64,000 nt of DNA from Microbacterium croceum (GTDB lineage Bacteria > Actinomycetota > Actinomycetes > Actinomycetales > Microbacteriaceae). The notes beneath the pieces were generated by a model. It searched no databases and was not told the origin of the DNA. It saw only the letters and a program-made list of their open reading frames with translations. The stretch lies in assembly GCF_023091245.1 (NCBI RefSeq), contig NZ_JAHWXN010000001.1, positions 744,001 through 808,000 of the forward strand, written 5' to 3'. This document shows, in pieces, positions 57,763 through 64,000 of the stretch (positions within the stretch are counted from its first letter, which is position 1; each line of letters starts with the position of its first letter). Both the position numbers and the translations under genes were made by a program.

Positions 57763-58779
57763 GTGACAGGCAACAGGAAGACGGCATCGACGTCGGTGAC
57801 GATCGGAGACATCGCGCGGGTGGCCGGCGTCTCCCGGTCCACGGTGTCGCGCGCGTTCAGCCGCCCCGAGCTGCTGAACCCCGAGACGGTGCGGCGCGTC
57901 AAGGCCGCAGCCGAAGAGCTGGGCTACGTGGTCAACCATGCGGCCAGGGCCCTGTCGACCGGCCGTTTCGGCAACGTCGCCGTCGTCGTCCCCGACATCG
58001 CCAACCCGTTCTTCCCGCCACTCGTGCGGCGGGTGCAGACCCTCGCCGACGCTGCCGGATTCGCGGTGTTCCTCGGCGACTCCGACGAGATCGCCGACCG
58101 CGAGGCGAATCTCACTTCGCGCCTGAGCGCCCAGGTCGAGGGCTTCGTCCTGGCCTCCCCGCGCCTCGACGAGGAGCGTATCCGCGAGCTCGATGCCGCA
58201 CGACCCGTGGTGCTGGTCAATCGCGACATCGACGGCCTGGCGCGGGTGCTGATCGACCCGAGCGGCGGGCTCGATGAGGCCGTGGCGCATCTGCACCGGC
58301 TGGGACACACCCGCGTGGTGTACCTCTCGGGGCCGCGCGAGTCGTGGTCGGATCAGCAGCGGCGGGCCGCACTCGCCCGCGCCGCGGAGCGCGCCGGACT
58401 CGAGGTCATCGTGCAGGAGCTCGGGCGTCCGAGCTCGGCCGCGGGGCGCGACGCGGTCGGCGGCATCCTCGCGTCGGAGGCGACCGCGGTGATCGCCTTC
58501 GATGATGTCGTCGCTCAGGGTGTGATGGCAGGACTCGCCCTCCGCGGGATCGGCGTGCCCCACGACATCAGCGTGATCGGATGCGACGACACTCTGGCCT
58601 CCGGTACACAGCCGGCGCTCACGACGATCTCCGCGGCGTCGGCCGCCGCGGGGGATGCCGCAGCGGAGCTGCTGCTCGGGGTCCTCGCCAGCGGGGAGCG
58701 GTCGGACGCCCGCGTGACGATCGCCACGCACCTGGTCGTCCGGGCCACGACGGAGGTTGCACGCACGATCGGCGGTTGA
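57763..58779 (+). CDS. LacI family transcriptional regulator
   Basis: A 338-aa regulator. The N-terminal HTH and hinge are TIGDIARVAGVSRSTVSRAFSRPELLNPETVRRVKAAAEELGY (about residues 12-55), followed by a periplasmic-binding-protein-like effector domain (VAVVVPDIANPFFPPLVRRVQ, VNRDIDGLARVLIDPSGG, VIAFDDVVAQGVMAGL, ISVIGCDDT). The start is GTG 57763; a GTG three codons earlier is possible. It lies between two operons and close to a third, whose promoters share TGCAACCG-type operators. It is therefore the likely repressor of all three, released by a sugar or sugar phosphate of the pathway. Confidence 0.92.
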   Translation: MTGNRKTASTSVTIGDIARVAGVSRSTVSRAFSRPELLNPETVRRVKAAAEELGYVVNHAARALSTGRFGNVAVVVPDIANPFFPPLVRRVQTLADAAGFAVFLGDSDEIADREANLTSRLSAQVEGFVLASPRLDEERIRELDAARPVVLVNRDIDGLARVLIDPSGGLDEAVAHLHRLGHTRVVYLSGPRESWSDQQRRAALARAAERAGLEVIVQELGRPSSAAGRDAVGGILASEATAVIAFDDVVAQGVMAGLALRGIGVPHDISVIGCDDTLASGTQPALTTISAASAAAGDAAAELLLGVLASGERSDARVTIATHLVVRATTEVARTIGG

Positions 58780-58805
58780 CCATGCAACCGGTCGCATGAT
58801 TTACT
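58776..58805 (+). promoter_or_regulatory. Promoter of the Gfo/Idh operon with LacI operator in its spacer
   Basis: TTGACC (58776-58781) overlaps the lacI-type gene's stop codon. An 18-nt spacer contains TGCAACCGGTCGCA (58783-58796). TTTACT (58800-58805) is the -10, 7 nt before ATG 58813, so the transcript is probably leaderless. Confidence 0.7.
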
Positions 58806-58812
58806 GTCGCCC

Positions 58813-59841
58813 ATGCCTCGGATCGCGATCATCGGTGCCGCCCATCCGCACGTGGACTATGTGCTCGACGAGCTGGCGCGCGCCGACCGTGGCGGGTTCG
58901 AGCTCGTCGGCGTGCAGGACTCCGACCGCGCCGTCGCCGAGAAGCACGCCGGTCGCTTCGGCGTCCCGGCGTACGACCGTGCCGAGGACCTGCTGGCCGA
59001 GGGCATCGACATCGCGGTGATCGCGGGGGTGTATGGAACGCGGGGAGCGGACGTGATCGCGGCCCTCCGCGCCGGAGCCCACGTGCTCGCCGACAAACCC
59101 CTGTGTACCTCGCTGGTCGAACTCGCGCAGATCGAGGCAGAGGCCGCCTCCTCGGGGCGCACCGTGAACCTGCTGCTCGAGAAACGCGGCTACCCCGAGA
59201 CGCTCGCCGCGCTCGCGGTGGTCGAGGCGGGCGAGCTCGGCGACATCGTCGGCATCACCACGTCCGGACCGCACAAGCTCAACCGCGCGCAGCGCCCCGA
59301 CTGGTTCTTCGACCGTGCGCAGTATGGTGGCATCCTGTCCGATCTCGCGGTGCACGACCTCGACGCGGCGCTCCTGTTCGCGCCCGCCGACGAGGGGGTG
59401 ATCCGCGGCGCCGTCTCGGCACCGCTCGACGGTGCGGCGGGATTCGCCTGCTATGGGGCCGCCACGCTCACGACGCCGACCACGGTGATCTCCGCCGAGG
59501 TGAGCTGGCTCACACCGCAGGCCTCCGACGTGCACGGCGACTATCGCCTGCGGCTGGTCGGCACCCGCGGCACCGCGGAGGTCTTCTGGGCGCGCGGTCG
59601 CGTGGAGGTGACGACGCAGGACCGACCCGTGCGCCTGCTCGACCTGCCGGCGGGGCAGCGTCCCGCCGAGGAAGCGCTCGACGCCTTCGCCGCTGGACGC
59701 GCACCCGCCGTCAGCACCGCGGTCTCGCTCGCGGCGACCCGCCTCGCTCTTCTCGCCCAGGAATCGGCCGACCAGGGCGGCGCGGTGCTCACCTGGACCC
59801 GCTCCGCCGACGACGTCGTCCCGACGGTCCCCACCCCATGA
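58813..59841 (+). CDS. Gfo/Idh/MocA family oxidoreductase (variant Rossmann loop)
   Basis: A 342-aa enzyme. The N-terminal Rossmann strand is IAIIGAAHPHVDYVLDEL, with GAAHPH in place of GxGxxG. The catalytic motif is LADKPLC (Asp for the usual Glu, about residue 95). The substrate domain carries YGGILSDLAVHDLDAALLF (about 174-192) with the His usually active in catalysis. It is the first gene of three consecutive Gfo/Idh genes under the LacI operator; the gap to the next gene is 11 bp. It probably oxidises or reduces one carbon of the sugar handled by the operon. Confidence 0.88.
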   Translation: MPRIAIIGAAHPHVDYVLDELARADRGGFELVGVQDSDRAVAEKHAGRFGVPAYDRAEDLLAEGIDIAVIAGVYGTRGADVIAALRAGAHVLADKPLCTSLVELAQIEAEAASSGRTVNLLLEKRGYPETLAALAVVEAGELGDIVGITTSGPHKLNRAQRPDWFFDRAQYGGILSDLAVHDLDAALLFAPADEGVIRGAVSAPLDGAAGFACYGAATLTTPTTVISAEVSWLTPQASDVHGDYRLRLVGTRGTAEVFWARGRVEVTTQDRPVRLLDLPAGQRPAEEALDAFAAGRAPAVSTAVSLAATRLALLAQESADQGGAVLTWTRSADDVVPTVPTP

Positions 59842-59852
59842 CAGGAGACATC

Positions 59853-60884
59853 ATGACCGAACCGCTGCGCATCGCGATCGTCGGTGCGGGGGTGATCGGC
59901 GCCGTGCACGCGCGGCTGGTCGCCGCTCTCGGCGACGCGGGCACGCTGGCTGCGATCGTCGACGTCGACGAGGCGCGAGGGCGGGCGCTCGCCGACGAGC
60001 ACGGCGTTAACTTCCATGCCTCCGCCGTCGAGGCATACCGCGCCGAGAGCATCGACCTCGCCGCGGTGTGCCTGCCCAGCGCCTTCCACGCCGACGCGGT
60101 GATCGACGCCCTCGATGCCGGGGTGGACGTGATCGTCGAGAAGCCGATCGACGTCACCCTGGAGTCCGCCGACCGCGTGCGCGCCGCCGAGCGCTCCTCG
60201 GGCCGCACGGTCTCCGTGATCAGCCAGCGTCGGTTCCAGCCCGTGGCCTCGTTCCTGCACCGCTCGATCGAGGAGGGAGCGCTCGGACGGGTCACGTCCG
60301 GTGTCGTCGAGTCGGCCTTCTTCCGGCCGCAGGAGTACTACGACTCCGGCGATTGGCGCGGCACCGCGGCCATCGACGGCGGCGGCGCGCTCATGAACCA
60401 GGGCATCCATGCGCTGGATCTGCTGCTGTGGATGCTCGGCACCCCCGTGTCGGTGACCGCGAAGACCGGTCGCCTCGCTCACGAGGGCATCGAGGTGGAG
60501 GATGTCGCCGGGGCCACGATCGAGTTCGAGAGTGGGGCCATCGGGCTGCTGCTCGCCAGCACTGCCGCCTATCCGGGGCTCCCGGTGCGACTCGCGGTGC
60601 ATGGCTCCGAGGGGACCGCCGTGATGGAGAACGACGGGCTCGCCTTCTTCGCCTCGGCGACGGCTCCGCAGCCCGACGCCGACGCTCTCGTCGAGCACGA
60701 CGTGCCCGAGGGGTGGAGCGATGTCGACATGGCGCATCGCCGGCAGTACCTCGATGTGATCCAGGCGATCCGCGCGGGACGACGCCCCGCGATCACCACG
60801 GATGACGGACGCCGCGCGCTGCAGGTCGTCCTCGCCGTGTACGAGTCCGCGCGCACGGGTCGCCCCGTCGACCTCCACGAGTGA
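59853..60884 (+). CDS. Gfo/Idh/MocA family oxidoreductase (canonical)
   Basis: A 343-aa enzyme with a canonical nucleotide-binding loop IAIVGAGVIGAVHARL, the catalytic VEKPID motif (about residue 96) and the substrate domain ESAFFRPQEYYDSGDWRG and GGGALMNQGIHALDLLLWMLG (about 170-190), which matches inositol dehydrogenase-like and UDP-N-acetylglucosamine 3-dehydrogenase-like members. AGGAGA precedes ATG 59853. It sits between two variant-loop relatives, suggesting a chain of redox steps on one substrate (inference). Confidence 0.92.
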   Translation: MTEPLRIAIVGAGVIGAVHARLVAALGDAGTLAAIVDVDEARGRALADEHGVNFHASAVEAYRAESIDLAAVCLPSAFHADAVIDALDAGVDVIVEKPIDVTLESADRVRAAERSSGRTVSVISQRRFQPVASFLHRSIEEGALGRVTSGVVESAFFRPQEYYDSGDWRGTAAIDGGGALMNQGIHALDLLLWMLGTPVSVTAKTGRLAHEGIEVEDVAGATIEFESGAIGLLLASTAAYPGLPVRLAVHGSEGTAVMENDGLAFFASATAPQPDADALVEHDVPEGWSDVDMAHRRQYLDVIQAIRAGRRPAITTDDGRRALQVVLAVYESARTGRPVDLHE

Positions 60885-60899
60885 AAGAGGATGAAAGAC

Positions 60900-61763
60900 A
60901 TGCAAGCGAAGAACGTCGCGATCGTCGGCATCGAGAACAGTCACGCCGAGGAGATCATCCGGTACCTCAACGTGGAGCGGCCGGCCGACGTCCCGGTCCG
61001 CGTGGTGGCGCTCGTGGCCGGCGACGACGCCCGCACGCGCGAGCTGGCCGAGCTCGGCGGCATCGAGCGGATCGTCGATGAGTCGGCCGACCTGCTCGGC
61101 AGCATCGACGCGCTCATCGTGACCTCGCGCGACGGTGCGCTTCACCGCGCCCACGCCGTGCCGTTCCTGGAGGCGGGCACGCCGGTGTGGGTCGACAAGC
61201 CGCTCGCGGCGAGCGTCGCCGATGCGGAGGAGATCGTCGCGGCGGCCGAACGCGGCGGCACGGTGCTCACCTCCTCCTCGGCGCTGCGCTGGGTGGACGA
61301 CACCGATGCGATCGCTGCGGGCCTGGCCTCGATCGGCGACCTGCAGGCGGTCACCGTGACCGGGCCGGCGGATGCCGACAGTGCATACAGCGGCATCTTC
61401 TTCTACGGCATCCACATCGCCGACGTGGCGCAGCGCCTCGTGCCCGGTGCTCCCGAAGACATCGACGTGCAGCGTCTGCCGGGAGGAGTCGTCGCACGCT
61501 ACCGGGCAGGCGGCGTGCTCGTGACGCTCGAGTTCATCCGCCCCGACGGCGACGGCCAGGTGCCGTTCCGTGCGACAGCGGTCGGCGGCCACGGCGTGAT
61601 CAGCCGCGACATCGTCCTCGGTGCCGACTACGTGCAGCCGGGGGTGGACGCCTTCGCCCGCATGCTCGCCACCGGTGCGGCCCCGATCCCCGCCTCGCAG
61701 CTGCTCGCTCCGATCGCAGTGCTGGAGCGCGTGTCGCTGGCGGGTGCTGCCCTCACTGCCTGA
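60900..61763 (+). CDS. Gfo/Idh/MocA family oxidoreductase, short and divergent
   Basis: A 287-aa protein, shorter than the usual 330-390. The Rossmann strand VAIVGIENSHAEEIIRYL has GIENSH in place of GxGxxG. The catalytic motif is WVDKPLAASVADAEEIV (about residue 97). The substrate domain is reduced (YSGIFFYGIHIADVAQRLVPGAPEDIDVQR) but keeps a His in the active region. ATG 60900 is preferred because AGAGG stands 9 nt upstream; ATG 60891 directly touches that site. As third gene of the operon it may be an accessory or a specialised reductase. Confidence 0.82.
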   Translation: MQAKNVAIVGIENSHAEEIIRYLNVERPADVPVRVVALVAGDDARTRELAELGGIERIVDESADLLGSIDALIVTSRDGALHRAHAVPFLEAGTPVWVDKPLAASVADAEEIVAAAERGGTVLTSSSALRWVDDTDAIAAGLASIGDLQAVTVTGPADADSAYSGIFFYGIHIADVAQRLVPGAPEDIDVQRLPGGVVARYRAGGVLVTLEFIRPDGDGQVPFRATAVGGHGVISRDIVLGADYVQPGVDAFARMLATGAAPIPASQLLAPIAVLERVSLAGAALTA

Positions 61764-61998
61764 CGCGCTGCAACGCAGTGCAGAAGATCCGCTCTCGCGT
61801 GACGGAGTCGCCGCATCGCGCCCCCGAGCAAGTGTCGATTAATCCCCGGTAATCAAAGAGAAACACAACCGTTACACCCTCTTCAACGAAGAAGCTATTG
61901 TAATGCAACCGTTTGCACGTTACCGTGTGAATCGGTGAAACACCCGTTCATCGGGCGCCTCTCGAGGCCCCGTCGAGGAAGACCATGGAGGAACGAGA
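61764..61998 (+). promoter_or_regulatory. Promoter region of the second sugar ABC operon with LacI operator
   Basis: TTGTAA (61898-61903), a 17-nt spacer made almost entirely of the operator TGCAACCGTTTGCA (61904-61917), then TACCGT (61921-61926). A 5' leader of about 65 nt with GGAGGAACGAGA leads to ATG 61999. I see no gene between the oxidoreductase stop (61763) and this promoter. Confidence 0.75.
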
Positions 61999-63279
61999 AT
62001 GGCAAGACGCACCTTGATCGCGGCGGCCGCTTCACTGGCCGCTGTGCTGGCCGTCACCGGATGCAGCTCAGGTACCGGCAACGGCGGAGGAGGCGACGCC
62101 GAGAGCGGAGACCTCCGCGTGTGGCTCATGCAGGACTCCGTCTCCGAAGATGCGGTCGCGTGGCTCGAAGAGGAGTTCGCCGCTCAGAACCCCGGCTCCA
62201 CGCTGACAGTGGAGATGCAGCCCTGGGACGACATCGTCTCCCGGCTCCAGACCTCGCTGGCGAGCAAGTCCGAGACGCCCGACATCGTCGAGATCGGCAA
62301 CACCAAGACCGCGACCTTCGCCAACGTGGGCGCGCTCGCCGACATCTCCGACCTCTACGACGAGGTCGACGGAGACGACCTGATCCCGAGCTTCGTCGAG
62401 CAGGCGACGCTCGACGGCAAGACCTACGCGTATCCGCTCTACGCCGGCACCAGCGTCGTCTTCTACCGCACCGACCTCCTCGAGAAGGCCGGCATCCCCG
62501 CGCCGGAGACGCTCGATGACCTCGTCGCCGCCGCCGCCACGGTGCAGAAGGCGAACCCCGACGGCGTCGACGGCTTCAAGGGCATCTACTTCCCGGTCGT
62601 CGACGTGCACGGGCTCGAGGGCTGGCTGTTCTCGCACGGCGCGAACTACGCCCACGAGAAGGACGGCGCCTGGGTCAGCGGGCTCGACACCCCCGAGGCC
62701 AAGGCCGCGCTCGAGCAGATGCAGACCATCTGGCAGAACTCCGCCCTCGGGGCCCTCGACGCCAAGGAGACCGCCGGCAACCCCTGGGTGCCGTACAACA
62801 ACGGCGAGGTCGCGATGTTCTCCTACCGCGTGTTCGCGCAGGACAGCATCTCCCCCGAGCTCGCGGACGTCACCGGAGTGATGGCGCTTCCGCCGGTCGA
62901 GGCCGGAGGCGAGAGCCACCAATTCCTCGGCGGGTCCAACGTCGGCATCGCGGCGAACTCGTCGCAGCAGGCGCTGGCCAAGAAGGCCATGAAGCTGATC
63001 CTCAGCGAGGAGTTCATGACCCAGCTCGCCGAGGACTCCGGATGGGTGCCGGGGAACACCACCTTCGCCTCCGCGATCCCCGACGGCATCGTCGCCCCGG
63101 AGCTCCAGCAGCAGATCGCCCAGACGAGCGAGCTGACCCCGGCGGCCCCGAACTGGGCGATCGTGGAGGGCAACAACATCCCGGTCGACCTCTACTCGGC
63201 GGTCGCGAAGGGTGAGGACATCGACGACGTGGTCACGCGCATCGGCGCGAAGATCGAAGAGACCCTCAACGCCGACTGA
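61999..63279 (+). CDS. Extracellular sugar-binding lipoprotein of an ABC importer (family 1 SBP)
   Basis: A 426-aa lipoprotein with a signal and lipobox (AAAASLAAVLAVTGC, Cys at about residue 22) followed by a Gly-rich linker and a CUT1 family-1 binding fold (LRVWLMQDSVSEDAVAWLEEEFAAQNPGSTL, TPDIVEIGNTKTATFANVGALADIS, YPLYAGTSVVFYRTDLLEKAGI, FLGGSNVGIAANSSQQALAKKAM). It is the first gene of the operon behind the LacI-type operator; the permease start overlaps its stop. It probably feeds the amino-sugar or sugar-acid pathway encoded leftward (inference). Confidence 0.93.
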   Translation: MARRTLIAAAASLAAVLAVTGCSSGTGNGGGGDAESGDLRVWLMQDSVSEDAVAWLEEEFAAQNPGSTLTVEMQPWDDIVSRLQTSLASKSETPDIVEIGNTKTATFANVGALADISDLYDEVDGDDLIPSFVEQATLDGKTYAYPLYAGTSVVFYRTDLLEKAGIPAPETLDDLVAAAATVQKANPDGVDGFKGIYFPVVDVHGLEGWLFSHGANYAHEKDGAWVSGLDTPEAKAALEQMQTIWQNSALGALDAKETAGNPWVPYNNGEVAMFSYRVFAQDSISPELADVTGVMALPPVEAGGESHQFLGGSNVGIAANSSQQALAKKAMKLILSEEFMTQLAEDSGWVPGNTTFASAIPDGIVAPELQQQIAQTSELTPAAPNWAIVEGNNIPVDLYSAVAKGEDIDDVVTRIGAKIEETLNAD

Positions 63280-64000
63280 TGATGACCACTCCCGTGCTCG
63301 ATGTCGAGGTCGCCCCCGAGGCAGCCCCGCAGCAGAACGCTCCCCGCACGCGCTCGCGTCGCGTGCGGGGAGCGCTGCTCCCGTACCTGCTGATCGCGCC
63401 GCTGCTGGCGGCGGTGCTGATCGCGCTGGGCTGGCCCCTGCTGCAGCAGTTCCTCATGTCGCTGCAGAAGTTCGGACTCGCGCAGCAGTTCGGCGCCGAA
63501 CCCGAATGGGTCGGACTCGCCAACTACGGCAAGATCCTCACCGACCCGAACATGTGGGTGGTGTTCTTCCGTTCCGTGCTCTTCTGCGCCGTGTGCGCAT
63601 CGCTGTCGATGGTCATCGGGATGCTGATCGCGCTGCTGCTGACCAAGGTGAGCAGCTGGGCGCGCATCGCGCTGCAGGTGACGCTGCTGCTCGTGTGGGC
63701 GACTCCCGCCCTGGTGACCATGGTCATCTGGCAGTGGCTCTTCGACGCCCGCTACGGACTGGTGAACTGGATCCTCGCGCGGATCGGCTTTCCGGACATG
63801 GCGGGATTCCCGTGGACCTCCACCCCGATGGGCGTCTTCACGATCGCCGCGATCACCGTGATCTGGGGCAGTCTGCCGCTGATCGTCTTCATGATCTACT
63901 CCGCGCTGACGCAGGTCCCCGCCGAGGTTCTCGAGGCGGCGGAACTCGACGGGGCGGGACCGTTGACGCGTTTCCGCCACGTCACGATGCCCCTCATCAC
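63279..64000 (+). CDS. Sugar ABC transporter permease (MalF/UgpA-like), truncated by window end
   Basis: An open frame of 240 codons reaching the right edge. Translation gives a hydrophilic N-terminus of about 30 residues, then membrane segments LLPYLLIAPLLAAVLIALGWPLLQ, a periplasmic loop, and helices around SVLFCAVCASLSMVIGMLIALLL. It ends inside the EAA loop EVLEAAELDGAGPLTRFRHVTMPLI. ATG 63279 overlaps the binding-protein stop by one base; a second ATG follows at 63282. It is the first permease of the importer; the second permease should lie just outside the window. Confidence 0.9.
   Translation, partial: MMTTPVLDVEVAPEAAPQQNAPRTRSRRVRGALLPYLLIAPLLAAVLIALGWPLLQQFLMSLQKFGLAQQFGAEPEWVGLANYGKILTDPNMWVVFFRSVLFCAVCASLSMVIGMLIALLLTKVSSWARIALQVTLLLVWATPALVTMVIWQWLFDARYGLVNWILARIGFPDMAGFPWTSTPMGVFTIAAITVIWGSLPLIVFMIYSALTQVPAEVLEAAELDGAGPLTRFRHVTMPLI

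Noticed and set aside
59541..61592. 683-codon minus-strand frame opposite the three oxidoreductase genes
   Set aside because: It covers three well-supported plus-strand Gfo/Idh genes and shows only Arg/Asp/His-rich antisense composition.
1..64000. Search for mobile elements, integrase, attachment sites, toxin-antitoxin pairs or defence islands
   Set aside because: No transposase, integrase or phage-like gene was recognised, and composition is uniform. Repeats are short palindromes and tandem arrays only.

Overview
The window is GC-rich, densely packed DNA from an actinobacterium. The profile fits the family Microbacteriaceae, most likely Microbacterium or a close relative (inference). Supporting signs are very high third-position GC, many GTG starts, many 1- to 4-base gene overlaps (ATGA, TGATG), many promoters whose -10 box lies only 6-8 bases from the start codon (leaderless mRNAs), and actinobacterial gene sets such as PadR with DUF1048 and a drug-export ABC. 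I see no rRNA, tRNA, CRISPR, insertion sequence, phage gene or replication origin. The region reads as a chromosomal accessory and catabolic segment.

Layout. 1-8.8 kb: end of a regulator gene; a YtrA-type GntR with an ABC exporter; an operon of C-N hydrolase, APC amine/amino acid permease and FadR-type GntR behind a 29-bp dyad; and an ABC exporter with a MarR-like regulator behind a 26-bp palindrome. 8.8-13.9 kb: an RlmG/RsmC-like rRNA methyltransferase carrying an in-frame palindromic insertion, then a glycine-betaine/choline-type ABC importer. 13.9-16.3 kb: PadR, DUF1048 and ABC-2 exporter. 16.3-22.1 kb: GH36 alpha-galactosidase divergent from a ROK regulator, an SGNH hydrolase, a conserved acidic protein and CorA. 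22.4-34.7 kb: a ROK regulator with two Gfo/Idh/MocA oxidoreductases, divergent from a sugar ABC importer followed by an epimerase-like protein, a DapA-like aldolase, a hydroxyacid dehydrogenase and a Tat-exported beta-helix protein.

34.7-54.4 kb holds a GntR-controlled locus. It has a GntR with an SDR partner, a peptide-type ABC importer with fused ATPases, a ceramidase-like protein, three SDRs, an enolase-superfamily dehydratase, a hydroxyacid dehydrogenase, a fumarylacetoacetase-family hydrolase and a gluconolactonase. Five copies of the palindrome TGCTATAGCA (one or two variants) sit upstream of the regulator and of four operons, so this looks like one regulon. The enzymes resemble a non-phosphorylative sugar-acid route: dehydrogenase, lactonase, dehydratase, dehydrogenase, diketo-acid hydrolase. 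DinB, a zinc-ribbon nuclease-like protein and a Cml-type MFS exporter with an attenuator-like leader interrupt the block.

54.4-64 kb is an amino-sugar/sugar-acid locus. A NagB-like, NagA-like and D-mannonate-dehydratase-like operon diverges from a LacI regulator, which is followed by three Gfo/Idh/MocA oxidoreductases and a second sugar ABC importer that runs off the end. Three promoters here carry TGCAACCGNTYGCA operators (N variable) exactly between the -35 and -10 boxes.

Intergenic regions are rich in inverted and tandem repeats, mostly between convergent genes. One 19-bp-armed element occurs twice, 38 kb apart.
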